Origin: Methanolinea sp. | GTDB lineage: Archaea > Halobacteriota > Methanomicrobia > Methanomicrobiales > Methanospirillaceae | Direction: 5' to 3' | DNA length: 64,000 nucleotides | Assembly (NCBI GenBank): GCA_024518585.1 | Contig: JANIHI010000011.1 | Span: 1-64,000 of the forward strand | Shown here: positions 17,776 to 27,144 of the stretch, piece after piece | Layout: each line of letters begins with the position of its first letter | Position numbering within the stretch: the stretch's first letter is position 1 | The notes under the pieces: model-generated | Databases searched by the model: none | Told to the model about the DNA's origin: nothing | Seen by the model: the letters and a program-made list of their open reading frames with translations, nothing else | Position numbers and translations under genes: made by a program

Positions 17776-18657
17776 ATGATCGATATCCTCTACGTGGACG
17801 ACGACCTCGATTTTCTCGAGATAACGAAGCGCATGGTCGAGAAGTCCGGCGGGATCTCGATCGAGACTGCAAGTTCTGCCGAAAATGCCCTCGCGATGGT
17901 GGAGGAACGTGCATACGATGTCATCGTCTCAGACTACCAGATGCCTGTCATGGACGGCATCGAGTTTTTGAAGATGCTCCGGGGGTCCGGGAATACAACG
18001 CCTTTTATCATTTTTACCGGCAGAGGCCGCGAGGAGGTCGTCATAGAGGCCTATAACAGCGGGGCGGACTTCTACGTCCAGAAGGGGGGAGACCTGAATG
18101 CACAGTTCCGGGAACTGGAGCACAAAATCGTGCAGGCGGTGCGGATCCACGAGGCCGAGTTTTCCCTCCGTGAGAGCGAGGAACGATACCGCTCCGTCGT
18201 CGAGAACGCAAGCGAGGGGATCGTGGTCGTGCAGGACGGACTCCTCCGGTATGCCAACCCTCGGGCCCTGGCAATGGTCCAGGCAACCCCGGAGGAGGTG
18301 GAAGGAAAGCACTTTTCGCTTTTCGTTCATCCCGATGATAGGCCCCTCGTGACAGAACGGTACCACCAGCGCCAGGGAGGAGGAGCGATTCCCCAGACCT
18401 ATGACTTCAGAATAGTCGGGAAGGAGGGACTTGTCACCTGGGTCCAGGTATCTGCAGTCCTGGTCCCCTGGAACCGCCGGCCTGCAACCCTCGCCCTCCT
18501 GGTGGATATCACCGAGCGGAAGGGGAGGGAAAATGGTGTCCGCCAGCGAAACGTCGCCCTCGAACAGACGGTGGAAGAACAGGCTGCCCGGCTGGAAGCA
18601 TCAGAAAAGGAGAAGAAAAACCTGCTCGACAGGATTGCCGGGAGGGATGCCGGCTGA
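17776..18657 (+). CDS. Receiver-PAS protein without kinase domain
   Basis: A 293-residue protein with a receiver domain at residues 1-122 (metal-binding Asp8/Asp9, phosphoacceptor Asp53 in VSDYQMPVMDG, switch Thr in FTGRG, Lys in VQKGG). A PAS/PAC domain at about 140-260 follows, then a short coiled coil (NVALEQTVEEQAARLEASEKEKKN). The output domain is absent. The ATG has a CGGAG site 7 bases upstream; the frame is open further upstream, but that part belongs to the repeat. It precedes a receiver-PAS-kinase gene with a very similar receiver and probably works with it. Confidence 0.88.
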   Translation: MIDILYVDDDLDFLEITKRMVEKSGGISIETASSAENALAMVEERAYDVIVSDYQMPVMDGIEFLKMLRGSGNTTPFIIFTGRGREEVVIEAYNSGADFYVQKGGDLNAQFRELEHKIVQAVRIHEAEFSLRESEERYRSVVENASEGIVVVQDGLLRYANPRALAMVQATPEEVEGKHFSLFVHPDDRPLVTERYHQRQGGGAIPQTYDFRIVGKEGLVTWVQVSAVLVPWNRRPATLALLVDITERKGRENGVRQRNVALEQTVEEQAARLEASEKEKKNLLDRIAGRDAG

Positions 18658-18831
18658 GGGGAACAGCCATCTCTTCACCGGCACGGGGGGCCTCATTACC
18701 CTACCCGTTTATGCATCTCTCCCCCGCAGTGCCATTTTCTCTTCTCTCATGAGAGATGAGTTTTTATCCTGTTACTCATATCCTTCTTCATCCAGTTTCC
18801 TGCGTCGTTAAAAGAATCGAGATCCGGAGCA

Positions 18832-21800
18832 ATGACAAATCAATACCGCATCCTATACGTGGACGATGAACCGGCATTGCTCGAGGTCGTCCGGCTCTAC
18901 CTTGAGAAGAAGAAGTGGTTCATTGTGGAGACGGCCACGTCAACAGGCGAGGCACTGAAAAAGATGCAGGGCGGCCCACCGTACGATGCTGTCATCTCCG
19001 ATTACCAGATGCCCGTCATGGACGGAATCGAGTTCCTCAAAGTCCTCCGGAAGCGCGGGGATGATACACCGTTCATCATATTCACCGGGAAAGGCAGGGA
19101 AGACATTGTCATCCAGGCCTTAAATGAGGGTGCCGATTTTTACCTCCAGAAAGGAGGAGACCCCGCGTCCCAGTTTGCCGAGCTTGCTCACGTCGTCCAG
19201 AAGGTCGTCCGGCAGAAAAGAGTCGAGTCCAGTATCTGCGACATGGAACGACGGGAGGCAGACATCCTCAATTTCCTGCCTGATGCAACGTTTGCCATCG
19301 ACCTCCGCGGCACCGTGATCGCGTGGAACCGTGCAATGGAGAAGATGACAGGCATTCCCGCATCTGTCATCCTCGGTAAGGGGGACTACGAGTATTCCCT
19401 CCCGTTTTACCACGAACGGCGCCCTATCCTCATCGACCTCGTCCTCAAAGCCGATCCCGATACCGAGGCAAAGTACCCGTACATCAGGAGGGAGGGAGAG
19501 ACACTCATCTCGGAGATCTTTATTCCCCACCTTAACGCCGGCCAGGGAGCGTACCTCTGGTTCCTGGCATCCCCCCTCTACAATTCAAAGGGAGAGGTTG
19601 CCGGTGCCATCGAGTCCATCCGGGACGTGAGCGAGTGGAAGGACGTGGAAGAGGAGTTGGAGGAGAGGGGGAGGTTCCTCTCCACGCTGATTGCAAACCT
19701 CCCGGGCTTTGCCTACCGGTGCAGGAACGACAGGAACTGGACGATGGAATACATCAGCGACGGATGCCAGGAGATCACGGGGTACGCCCCCTCGGATTTC
19801 ATCGGGAATGCGACACTAGCCTTCAATGATATCATCCGGCCCGACTACCGGGACCTCCTCTGGGGCATCTGGCAGGAAGTCCTGAAGGAGAAACGGACCT
19901 TTGAACATGAGTACCCGATCATCACCCGGAGCGGGGAGACACGGTGGGTGTGGGAACGGGGGAGGGGGATCTTTTCGGAGGAGGGAACCCTTCTCTATCT
20001 GGAAGGGTTCATCACAGATATCACGGCCCGGAAGAACGCCGAAGAAGAGCTCCGCAGGAGCCAGGAGCAGCTTGCCCTCGCGATCGAGGGGTCAGGGGCC
20101 GGTCTCTGGGACTGGAAGGTACAGACCGGTGAATTGACAATCAACGAGAAGTGGGCCGGGATCGTGGGGTATACACTGGATGAACTTGCACCGGTGAGCA
20201 TCAAGACATGGACCCGCCTTGCACACCCCGATGACCTGGAAGTCTCCAAATCCCTGCTCCAGAAACATTTCGCCCGCGAGATCCCGACCTACGAGTGCGA
20301 AGTGCGGATGCGGCACAGGGACGGGCACTGGGTCTGGGTCCTTGACAGGGGGAAGGTGACAGAGTGGGACGGGGAGGGAAGACCGGTGCGCATGACAGGG
20401 ACTCACCTCGATATTACCGGGAGAAAACAGGTCGAGGAGGAGCTCCGGGAAAGCAGGGAAATTCTCCATAGTTTCATCGAGAACCTCCCGGTCGGACTTT
20501 ACCGGAACACTCCCGGTCCCCGGGGCGAGTACATCATGGCAAACCCCTATATTGCCCGGATGTATGGATACGAGACCCTCGACGAGTTTCTTACCCATCC
20601 TGCAGCAGACCTGTACGAAGACCCCACCGAGCGCCTTGTGTTCTCTGACGAGCTGGTCCGGACCGGTTCAGTGTTTGGAAGGGAGTTACGCCTCAGGAAA
20701 AAGAACGGGGAGCTGTTCTGGGGACGTGTCTCTGCGGTTGCTGTACGCGATGATAAGGGGAACGTCAAGTACTTTGACGGTATCATCGAGGATATCACCG
20801 AGCAGAAGAAGGCCGAGATCGCGTACCGGGAGAGCGAGAAGAAATACCGCGACCTCCTCGAAAAGCTCCCCGAACAGGTCATCGTGCACCGGGATGGCCT
20901 CATCCTGTATGCAAACCCCGCAACCTTCAAGACACTCGGCTATATGCCCGACGACGTGATCAACCGCCATGTCCTCGACTTCATCCCCCCGGAGTACCAC
21001 CCGCAGGTCGTATTGACCCTTCGGCGGAGGGCTTCCGGGCAGGAGACGGAATATTACGATATCGAGATCTTCGCGAAAGACGGGACGCGGAGGACCATGA
21101 GAGTCAGCGGCAACCCCATCACCTTTGGGGGTGAGCCGGCAACCCTCATCGTCCTCTTTGACATCACGGAGAGGAAACGTGCAGAGGAGGCACTCCAGCT
21201 GGCACACCGGAAGATCGCCCTCCTCAATACAATCACGCGGCATGATCTCAACAACCAGCTCCTCGTCTTATCCGGTCTCCTGGACTTCCTGGAGGACGCA
21301 GATCAACCCGCGGACAGGAAGGCATACCTCGAAAAGGCCCGGATGGCAGTCGGCCGAATCCTCTCGACCATCAGGTTTACGCGGGACTATGAGCAGATCG
21401 GGGGAAGCGAACCCCAGTGGCAGGACTGCCACGAGCTTGTCGGGGGTGCCGGGAAGGATTTCGTCTCCCCGACCCTCACCATCATCAATGAAATTCCTGC
21501 GGGGCTCCTGATCTTTTCGGACCGGATGATGAGCAGCGTCTTTGCAAACCTCATCGATAATGCCGCCCGCCATGGCGAGAAAGCAACAATTGTCCGTTTC
21601 ACGGCGGAAGTTGGGGAAGGAGGCTCTCTTTCAATCGTGTGTGAAGATAACGGGACAGGTATCCCGCCGGAGGAGAAGGAGAAGATCTTCGAGAGGGGAT
21701 ACGGGAAGAATACCGGTTTTGGGCTCTTCCTGGCACGCGAGATCCTGGGCATAACCGGATTGACCATCCGGGAGACAGGAGAGCCGGGCAAGGGAGCACG

Positions 21801-21870
21801 TTTCGTCATCACCGTGCCACAGGGGTCCTGGCGGCAGCCCGACCTCTCCCCCGGGAAGGGAGGGGAATAG
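18832..21870 (+). CDS. Receiver-multi-PAS hybrid histidine kinase
   Basis: A 1012-residue soluble kinase. The receiver is at residues 1-125 (Asp11/Asp12, Asp57). About five PAS/PAC modules follow, recognisable by ISDVSEWK, FITDITARK, HLDITGRK, IIEDITEQK and LFDITERK type endings. The phosphoacceptor helix is TITRHDLNNQ and the ATPase domain ends the protein (NLIDNAARH, CEDNGTGIP, GFGLFLAREIL). GGAG precedes the ATG. An N-terminal receiver followed by PAS modules indicates that phosphorylation by another kinase feeds into this one. The H-box neighbourhood resembles that of the kinase at 7.9-9.4 kb. Confidence 0.92.
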   Translation: MTNQYRILYVDDEPALLEVVRLYLEKKKWFIVETATSTGEALKKMQGGPPYDAVISDYQMPVMDGIEFLKVLRKRGDDTPFIIFTGKGREDIVIQALNEGADFYLQKGGDPASQFAELAHVVQKVVRQKRVESSICDMERREADILNFLPDATFAIDLRGTVIAWNRAMEKMTGIPASVILGKGDYEYSLPFYHERRPILIDLVLKADPDTEAKYPYIRREGETLISEIFIPHLNAGQGAYLWFLASPLYNSKGEVAGAIESIRDVSEWKDVEEELEERGRFLSTLIANLPGFAYRCRNDRNWTMEYISDGCQEITGYAPSDFIGNATLAFNDIIRPDYRDLLWGIWQEVLKEKRTFEHEYPIITRSGETRWVWERGRGIFSEEGTLLYLEGFITDITARKNAEEELRRSQEQLALAIEGSGAGLWDWKVQTGELTINEKWAGIVGYTLDELAPVSIKTWTRLAHPDDLEVSKSLLQKHFAREIPTYECEVRMRHRDGHWVWVLDRGKVTEWDGEGRPVRMTGTHLDITGRKQVEEELRESREILHSFIENLPVGLYRNTPGPRGEYIMANPYIARMYGYETLDEFLTHPAADLYEDPTERLVFSDELVRTGSVFGRELRLRKKNGELFWGRVSAVAVRDDKGNVKYFDGIIEDITEQKKAEIAYRESEKKYRDLLEKLPEQVIVHRDGLILYANPATFKTLGYMPDDVINRHVLDFIPPEYHPQVVLTLRRRASGQETEYYDIEIFAKDGTRRTMRVSGNPITFGGEPATLIVLFDITERKRAEEALQLAHRKIALLNTITRHDLNNQLLVLSGLLDFLEDADQPADRKAYLEKARMAVGRILSTIRFTRDYEQIGGSEPQWQDCHELVGGAGKDFVSPTLTIINEIPAGLLIFSDRMMSSVFANLIDNAARHGEKATIVRFTAEVGEGGSLSIVCEDNGTGIPPEEKEKIFERGYGKNTGFGLFLAREILGITGLTIRETGEPGKGARFVITVPQGSWRQPDLSPGKGGE

Positions 21871-21981
21871 GACTTTTCCGCCGGCGGCTCCCACCACATC
21901 CCCGGGCATGGTGGGGCCAGGCCAGGAAATACGGTCTTTTCCCGGGCGACTCATCCGAAGGTGACCGTCCCTTCCCTTTTC

Positions 21982-22611
21982 CTAACGGAAGGCACTTTCA
22001 AGGGCGAACGCGAGGTACGACAGACCGAACAGGACGAGGAATGCCCCGCACCCCCGGAGGACCCATGCGTACACCCGGTCATCAAAGAGCCGCTTTCCCC
22101 GGTGGATGCTTGCCGAGACGATTGTGTACCACCCGAAGTCTGCCGACCAGTGCCCGGCGAGGAACGCGACCGCAAAGAGAAACGCCTGCTGGGCAGCCGC
22201 GAGCACGAGGGCGCTCCCGACCGAGAACCACCAGAGCCAGAAGTAGGGGTTCGAGACGCTCGTGACCGCCCCGGCAAGGTAGGGGTTTGCGACCACGCTG
22301 CCGGGCGACCCCTCGCCAGGCACCCCGGAACCGGCACCCCGGATCGTCAGTATCCCGAAAGCAACGAGTGCAATCCCCCCGATAGCCCCGATCAGGCCCG
22401 AGAAATCAGATACCGCCGTGACGGAGCTCACCCCCAGGATGATTGCAGAGAAGACGAGAGCCTCGACGAGGGCATGCCCGGCCGAGACCCGGGCGCCCGT
22501 CTTCCAGCCGCCGGTCACGGACGTATTGATAGTCGCAACGAGGGTCGGACCGGGAACGAGCGCCCCCGTCAACCCGATGACGAGCCCAAGGAGGTAGGTC
22601 TTGAGCACCAT
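21982..22611 (-). CDS. LysE-family exporter
   Basis: A protein of about 209 residues with six hydrophobic segments. The N-terminus MVLKTYLLGLVIGLTGALVPGPTLVATI matches the LysE/RhtB family motif around GPTL, and the NPYFWLWW element also fits. Family members export amino acids or other small cations/anions. ATG 22611 gives the canonical N-terminus, with CGGAG about 10 bases upstream; an in-frame ATG 30 bases earlier is the alternative. It sits between two histidine kinase genes and is not clearly linked to either. Confidence 0.85.
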   Translation of the reverse strand: MVLKTYLLGLVIGLTGALVPGPTLVATINTSVTGGWKTGARVSAGHALVEALVFSAIILGVSSVTAVSDFSGLIGAIGGIALVAFGILTIRGAGSGVPGEGSPGSVVANPYLAGAVTSVSNPYFWLWWFSVGSALVLAAAQQAFLFAVAFLAGHWSADFGWYTIVSASIHRGKRLFDDRVYAWVLRGCGAFLVLFGLSYLAFALESAFR

Positions 22612-22718
22612 CGCACGAATACTCCGATTGCATACCCCCATTGGTCATTTGACCTCTCCAACTTTTCCTCCGTCGGCATGTGTGACACCCGTCAAAGAGA
22701 CCCGGCGGGGAGAGGAAA

Positions 22719-24776
22719 TCAGAATTTCTCGGGGAAACGGATGCGGAACGTGGCGCCGGGCGCATTCCCGACGTCCATGGTCCCCCCCATCTGGCGGACC
22801 AGGATGGTGATGATCTGCAACCCGAGGGTCGGGGCATTCGCGATGTCGAGGTCGGGGGGAAGCCCGGTACCATCATCACTGACGAAGAGCGTAAAGAAGT
22901 GGTCATCACCCAGGGTGAGTTTTACAGTAATTTTTCCCTCGTCCCTCCCGGGAAATGCATACTTGAGGGAATTGGTGAGGAGTTCATTGAGGATCAGCCC
23001 ACAGGGTATGGCAATATCAAGGTTGATCTTCATGTCCTCGATGTCCAATTCGAAGGAGACGTCTTTCTGGAGGATATAGGAATTTTTCAGGTCTGAAACA
23101 AGGCTCTCAATATACTCCCTGGCATTGATGAATCCCACGTACCGGGACTGGTAGAGTTTCTCATGGACGAGTGCCATCGTCCTCACCCTCCCCTGGCACT
23201 CTTCGAGCATTGCAACAGAGTCAGGATCATTGATATACTGGGCCTGGAGCTGCAAAAACCCGGAAATTACCTGCATGTTGTTCTTGACGCGGTGGTGAAC
23301 TTCCTTGATGATGACCTCCTTTTCCCGCAACGATGCTTCGATTCGCTCTTCGTAATGGCGGCGGTCCGTGATATCAAGGTGGATGCCGACCCAGGAGATT
23401 GTCTTTCCCCCGCTGTCCTTGAGGGGGGCTCCCCGGGAGAGGACGAAGTGTTCCCGGCCGTTCCGGTCCAGGATTCGGTATTCATAATCCCAGAAGTATC
23501 CCCCCTCTACGCAATGGCGCCAGTCGGACATTGCCTGTTCCCGGACGTCGGCAGGCAACCGGGTCATCCAGTTCTCCGTCTGGCATTCCTCGAGGGTCAT
23601 CCCGACCAGGTCCAGGAAGGAGGGGGATGCATAGGTTATTATCCCCTTGTCATCCGTTATCCAGACCCCGAACGGGATCAACTCTCCAATCATGCGGTAC
23701 CTCTTCTCGCTCTCGCGGAGCGCATCCTCTGCCCTTTTCCTGGCTGTTATATCGCGCAAGATGCTGATAACAGACGGGGACCGGTAGTACTCGATAGCTT
23801 TGCTGCTCATCTCGATCGGTATGGGGGTGCCATCCTTCCGCAGAAGGGTAGTCTCGCACACCAGCGTTCCCCTGTACCGGAGGTCATCGATCCAGGAGGT
23901 GTCGTTTCCTGACCAGAGATTGAATCCGAGGTCCCGGAGGGAACGGTTTTTGAGTTCATCTTCGGTGTACCCCGTTTTTTCGCAGGCAATCGTATTCGCT
24001 TCGAAAATCCGGCCATCGAAATCGTGGATAATGATCGCATCACCGGCATTGTCAAAGAGTGTCCTGTAGTGGATCTCCTGGAAGATGAGCTCATCCTTGA
24101 CTTTCTTTTTCTCTGTAATGTCAATGGCAGAGAAGATGATCTGACCGTCCCGCGTGAGCGAGGCGGAAAGAAGTACCCAGGCGCCCGTCCCGTCTTTTTT
24201 CTGGAGCATCACTTCCCTGTCCCTGGCTTTCCCTTGCACCTCCAGTTCTTGTTGGAGCGAAAGGAAAGATTTCTCATCGGAAAAAACCTTTTTTCCATCG
24301 AGCCCAACCATCTCTTTCTCGGAATATCCAAGCAGTGTTGCGATCGGGGCATTGGCAACCACGACCAATCCGGTCTTGTGGTCAACGATAAAGAGGCCCG
24401 CCTGGGAATTGAGGAAGATGGTGCGGAACTTTCTTTCCTTTGCAATTTCGTTTGAAAAGGCCGATATCACGACACCAAGGGTGACAAAGACGTAGAACCA
24501 GGCACTGCTTGCGGTATAGACCCTGATGTCGAACGGTCCGTAGTAATAGACGACGGCAAGGTAGAGCCAACCGATCAGGATAGTAAAATAGACCGCAAAG
24601 CGGGGCCAGGTGTAGGCGATGAGGATGACAGGGATGATGAAAAAGTACTGGAATATCTCGAATATCCCGTTTTTCAGGGAGAATATGGAGGTCAGGACCA
24701 CGATAAAGGAGACAAGGGCCGTCACAAGGATGACTGCGAGATCCGTCCGGGAGATCTCGGTCTCAAAGAAGCTGAT
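22719..24776 (-). CDS. Membrane sensor histidine kinase, multi-PAS, HisKA_2 type
   Basis: Four or so N-terminal hydrophobic segments are followed by three PAS domains (endings FSAIDITEKK, ILRDITARK, HLDITDRR) and a HisKA_2 phosphoacceptor region (EVHHRVKNNMQVISGFLQLQ). The ATPase domain contains LNELLTNSLKYAFP and DDGTGLPP. The first standard start codon is a GTG at 24725. However, the frame stays open 17 codons further, to an ATC at 24776 that is preceded by GGAGG at 7-base spacing and directly by an in-frame TAG. The extra residues (FFETEISRTDLAVILV) read as genuine protein. The start codon may therefore be mutated or non-standard. Confidence 0.88.
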   Translation of the reverse strand: MSFFETEISRTDLAVILVTALVSFIVVLTSIFSLKNGIFEIFQYFFIIPVILIAYTWPRFAVYFTILIGWLYLAVVYYYGPFDIRVYTASSAWFYVFVTLGVVISAFSNEIAKERKFRTIFLNSQAGLFIVDHKTGLVVVANAPIATLLGYSEKEMVGLDGKKVFSDEKSFLSLQQELEVQGKARDREVMLQKKDGTGAWVLLSASLTRDGQIIFSAIDITEKKKVKDELIFQEIHYRTLFDNAGDAIIIHDFDGRIFEANTIACEKTGYTEDELKNRSLRDLGFNLWSGNDTSWIDDLRYRGTLVCETTLLRKDGTPIPIEMSSKAIEYYRSPSVISILRDITARKRAEDALRESEKRYRMIGELIPFGVWITDDKGIITYASPSFLDLVGMTLEECQTENWMTRLPADVREQAMSDWRHCVEGGYFWDYEYRILDRNGREHFVLSRGAPLKDSGGKTISWVGIHLDITDRRHYEERIEASLREKEVIIKEVHHRVKNNMQVISGFLQLQAQYINDPDSVAMLEECQGRVRTMALVHEKLYQSRYVGFINAREYIESLVSDLKNSYILQKDVSFELDIEDMKINLDIAIPCGLILNELLTNSLKYAFPGRDEGKITVKLTLGDDHFFTLFVSDDGTGLPPDLDIANAPTLGLQIITILVRQMGGTMDVGNAPGATFRIRFPEKF

Positions 24777-24858
24777 CTAGCCCCCTCCTTTTTTCCTCAA
24801 TAAAAATCGCCTGATACACATTTCAATCTATGATTCCGAAGAAATTCATGGACCTAGT

Positions 24859-25950
24859 GTAAAAGTACATTTCGAAAAATCTCTAAATCGAAAAATAAGC
24901 AAGAATAAATCGTAAAATTGATTGTACTCGAAGGGGAATACATATTTGGTGAATACATGAATTCCCCTTTGATAGTAGATCGCAAGGACCCAAAATGGTT
25001 TCTGCTCGAACAAGTATTGTCACTGATTTCCAGCCGTGAAGCAAGGCAGGTATTTTCAAAGAACAAGCTTGAGCCAATCAATGAAGCTGTAGAGACAGTG
25101 AAAATCGTTCTTGTCGCAATGTTCTTCTCCGTCGATTATGCCTTTGTTATCCATGAATTGACGATTCGGAGAAAACTCCGAAAATTCATGGATATTCGGT
25201 CAGTCCCTACCGTGGATTCAGTCTACAAAACGTTGAGCGAATTCAATGAGAACTAGTTCATCTCCCTCGTGAATGGAATTCTCAATACATGTTGCAAATG
25301 GAGGAGACGGCGCGGAAAAAACACGTTTATCGTGGATGCAACGGCAATTACGCTTGACCTGAACTGGTTCAAGAGAAAATATACAAAGAAGAAATTGGAA
25401 AACCGGGAATATTCGTGGGGATATTGTCCCACTCATGGGCATTACATCGGATATAAACTGACACTGGCCCTGGATGCTCATTCTCTGAAACCGGTTTGTT
25501 TCCTGCTCCATCCAGGATCTCCCCACGATTCTGCCATTTTTCGAGAGATCGTGAATGAATTGAAAAGGCGCAGAATTGCTCAGATTGGCGATACAATCGT
25601 TTTTGATAAAGGCTATTACGCATACGACAATTACGTTGAGGGAATTTTTGAGTTTAGTATCGTCCCGATGATTTTTACCAAGAAAAATTTCTCAGTGCCC
25701 AAGTTGCTCAAGAAACTCAATTATCCTCTTTGGATTTTCGGGAGATCCGATACGAAATTGCTCCTCGAGAGATTCGCTTCCCTGGCCCGCCGGTTGTTGA
25801 AGTTCCTCCGTGATGAGGTCCAATTTATCGAGAAGAGATCCCTCATCGAGGATGTGTTTAAAATGGCGAAAAATGCATTCGGTTTGAAGAGAATTCACAA
25901 GTATACAACGAGATCTGTGAAAAAGACCGTTTGTCTGAATGTACTTTTAC
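24859..25950. mobile_element. Insertion sequence, IS4/IS5-superfamily-like, probable core
   Basis: An AT-rich island (A/T runs and codons ending in A/T) inside GC-rich DNA that carries a split transposase. GTAAAAGTACATT at 24859-24871 is repeated in inverted orientation at 25938-25950, a perfect 13-bp match. The right copy falls inside the transposase reading frame, 65 bp before its stop. The true end of the element may therefore lie a little further right, and the match could be fortuitous. Target duplications were not identified. Confidence 0.6.
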
Positions 25951-26015
25951 TCGGACTCGTCATTTCTCTGGGATTTGGTGAAAAGATTCAATTACAGAGG
26001 TTATCTGAGTGGTGA
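24918..26015 (+). pseudogene. DDE transposase interrupted by an in-frame TAG
   Basis: Two parts in one reading frame are separated only by a TAG at 25254-25256 (codons AAC TAG TTC). The N-terminal 112 residues are helical (DRKDPKWFLLEQVLSLIS). The second part carries the catalytic core: VDATAI with the first Asp, FDKGYYAYDNY with the second, and RSLIEDVFKMAKNAFGLKR with the Glu of a YREK-like motif. This is the layout of IS4/IS5-type DDE enzymes. TAG encodes pyrrolysine in some methanogens, but no pyl gene is visible here, so a simple nonsense mutation is more likely. Codon use is clearly AT-rich compared with neighbours. Confidence 0.8.
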
Positions 26016-26032
26016 TCCGGGGAAGGGGCTAA

Positions 26033-26224
26033 AGGCGTCGTGAAAGCATCCGGGACATCCCGGTCATCATTCTTTCGGCCTGGGACCTCTCCCCGGCAGA
26101 AAGGGAAAAATACAGGGATGATATCATCGGCATCATCCGAAAACCAGTCCTGCCCAGGGCCCTCGTCGAGGTCGTGACAGGATTTCTCAATCCCGGTCCC
26201 GGCATTCACCCCCATGCAGGATAA
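26033..26224 (+). pseudogene. C-terminal remnant of a response-regulator receiver domain
   Basis: The 63 codons after an in-frame TAA read RRRESIRDIPVIILSAWDLSP and continue to IIRKPVLPRALVEVVTGFL. This is the second half of a receiver domain: the beta4 strand with the switch Ser, then beta5 with the conserved Lys-Pro. The first half with the phosphoacceptor Asp is missing, and no start codon is suitably placed. The remnant begins 18 bp after the transposase stop, so it was probably cut by the insertion or a linked deletion. Confidence 0.7.
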
Positions 26225-26268
26225 AAGGAGGCAAGCGGTCCTGCCGGCCGGGTCCACGTCCCCCGACC

Positions 26269-26886
26269 TTATTTTCCCCTCAAAAACTCCCGGTATGCCT
26301 CCGGGATATCTCTCCTCTCCTCGGCGATCGCCCTCTCCACCTCTCCAAGGTTCCCGGCTATCTGGCGGATCCGCGCCGCTTCGAGGAGGAGGCCGGCCCT
26401 CATCTCCTCGTCGTTTCCCTGACCTTTCAGAGTCTTCTCCGCGAGGTCGGCAAGGTTCTGCTGCACGATGAGCAGGGGTTCGCGTATCCGCATCACGATC
26501 TCGCTGACATATCCGATCAGGGCACACCTGCGTTCCTCGGCAACCTTCCGGTCGCGGATGTCGATGAAGCTCTCGATGAGGAGGTCCCGCCCTCCGACGC
26601 GGGCACGGGTCGCTGTCTTGAGGATCGGGATGTGCGTCCCGTCGCCGGCGATGATGACCCTCTCGCTGTTGTCAATCTCCTGGTGGAGGTCGGTGATCGG
26701 ACACCTGCCGCGCTCGGCAGGGCAGATAAACGTATGGCACTCGTGCCCGACGATATCCCCCTTCTGCCGTCCGATGAGGGAGACTGCTATCGGGTTGATG
26801 TCAAGGATCGTGTGCGTCTCCGGGTCGATGATCACGATGCCGGTCTGTATCCTGTCGAAGATGGCCTGCAGTTCTTCCCTGTCCAT
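26269..26886 (-). CDS. PAS-domain protein with cysteine-rich insert and kinase-like helices
   Basis: A 205-residue protein. Residues 1-120 are a PAS/PAC domain with the unusual insert HECHTFICPAERGRCPITDL, which has three Cys and two His within about 20 residues. The rest is two long helices resembling a kinase dimerisation region (ALIGYVSEIVMRIREPLLIVQQNL) but lacking an obvious phosphoacceptor and any ATPase domain. The Cys/His cluster could bind a metal or haem, or act as a redox sensor. No kinase is directly attached. Confidence 0.8.
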   Translation of the reverse strand: MDREELQAIFDRIQTGIVIIDPETHTILDINPIAVSLIGRQKGDIVGHECHTFICPAERGRCPITDLHQEIDNSERVIIAGDGTHIPILKTATRARVGGRDLLIESFIDIRDRKVAEERRCALIGYVSEIVMRIREPLLIVQQNLADLAEKTLKGQGNDEEMRAGLLLEAARIRQIAGNLGEVERAIAEERRDIPEAYREFLRGK

Positions 26887-26985
26887 GCCCTCTGCCCCTT
26901 AGAAAGGGATGGGAGACTGGGAAGAGATAGTGTTTGCGATCGGCAGGCAGGCGGGGATAATCCCGTATGCCCGGTCCAAGCCGGT

Positions 26986-27026
26986 AAAAAAAAAATTCCC
27001 TGGTCATTTCACGGTTCAGGACCAGG
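26986..27026 (-). terminator. Hairpin plus T-run terminator
   Basis: On the minus strand CCTGGTC and GACCAGG form a 7-bp stem with a 14-nt loop (26999-27026), followed by GGAA and a run of ten T (26995-26986). This is placed correctly to end the transcript of the disulfide oxidoreductase gene. Confidence 0.65.
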
Positions 27027-27144
27027 AGGGCAGTTTCACTCGGAAAAACGCATCCGCGGTTTTCATTTTGCACCCCTGGATCCCGGAGAGAAGCATGTGG
27101 TTTTACTATTGCGGGGGAACACGGCGACTTTCCCGCCTCCCCGG

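Noticed and set aside
24918-25256. The first transposase part as an independent small gene
   Set aside because: It has no function of its own and is in frame with the catalytic part, with only a TAG between; it is treated as one interrupted gene.
25938-25950. Right terminal inverted repeat as a firm end of the insertion sequence
   Set aside because: The 13-bp match is perfect, but it lies within the transposase frame 65 bp before the stop. The boundary is uncertain and only provisionally used.
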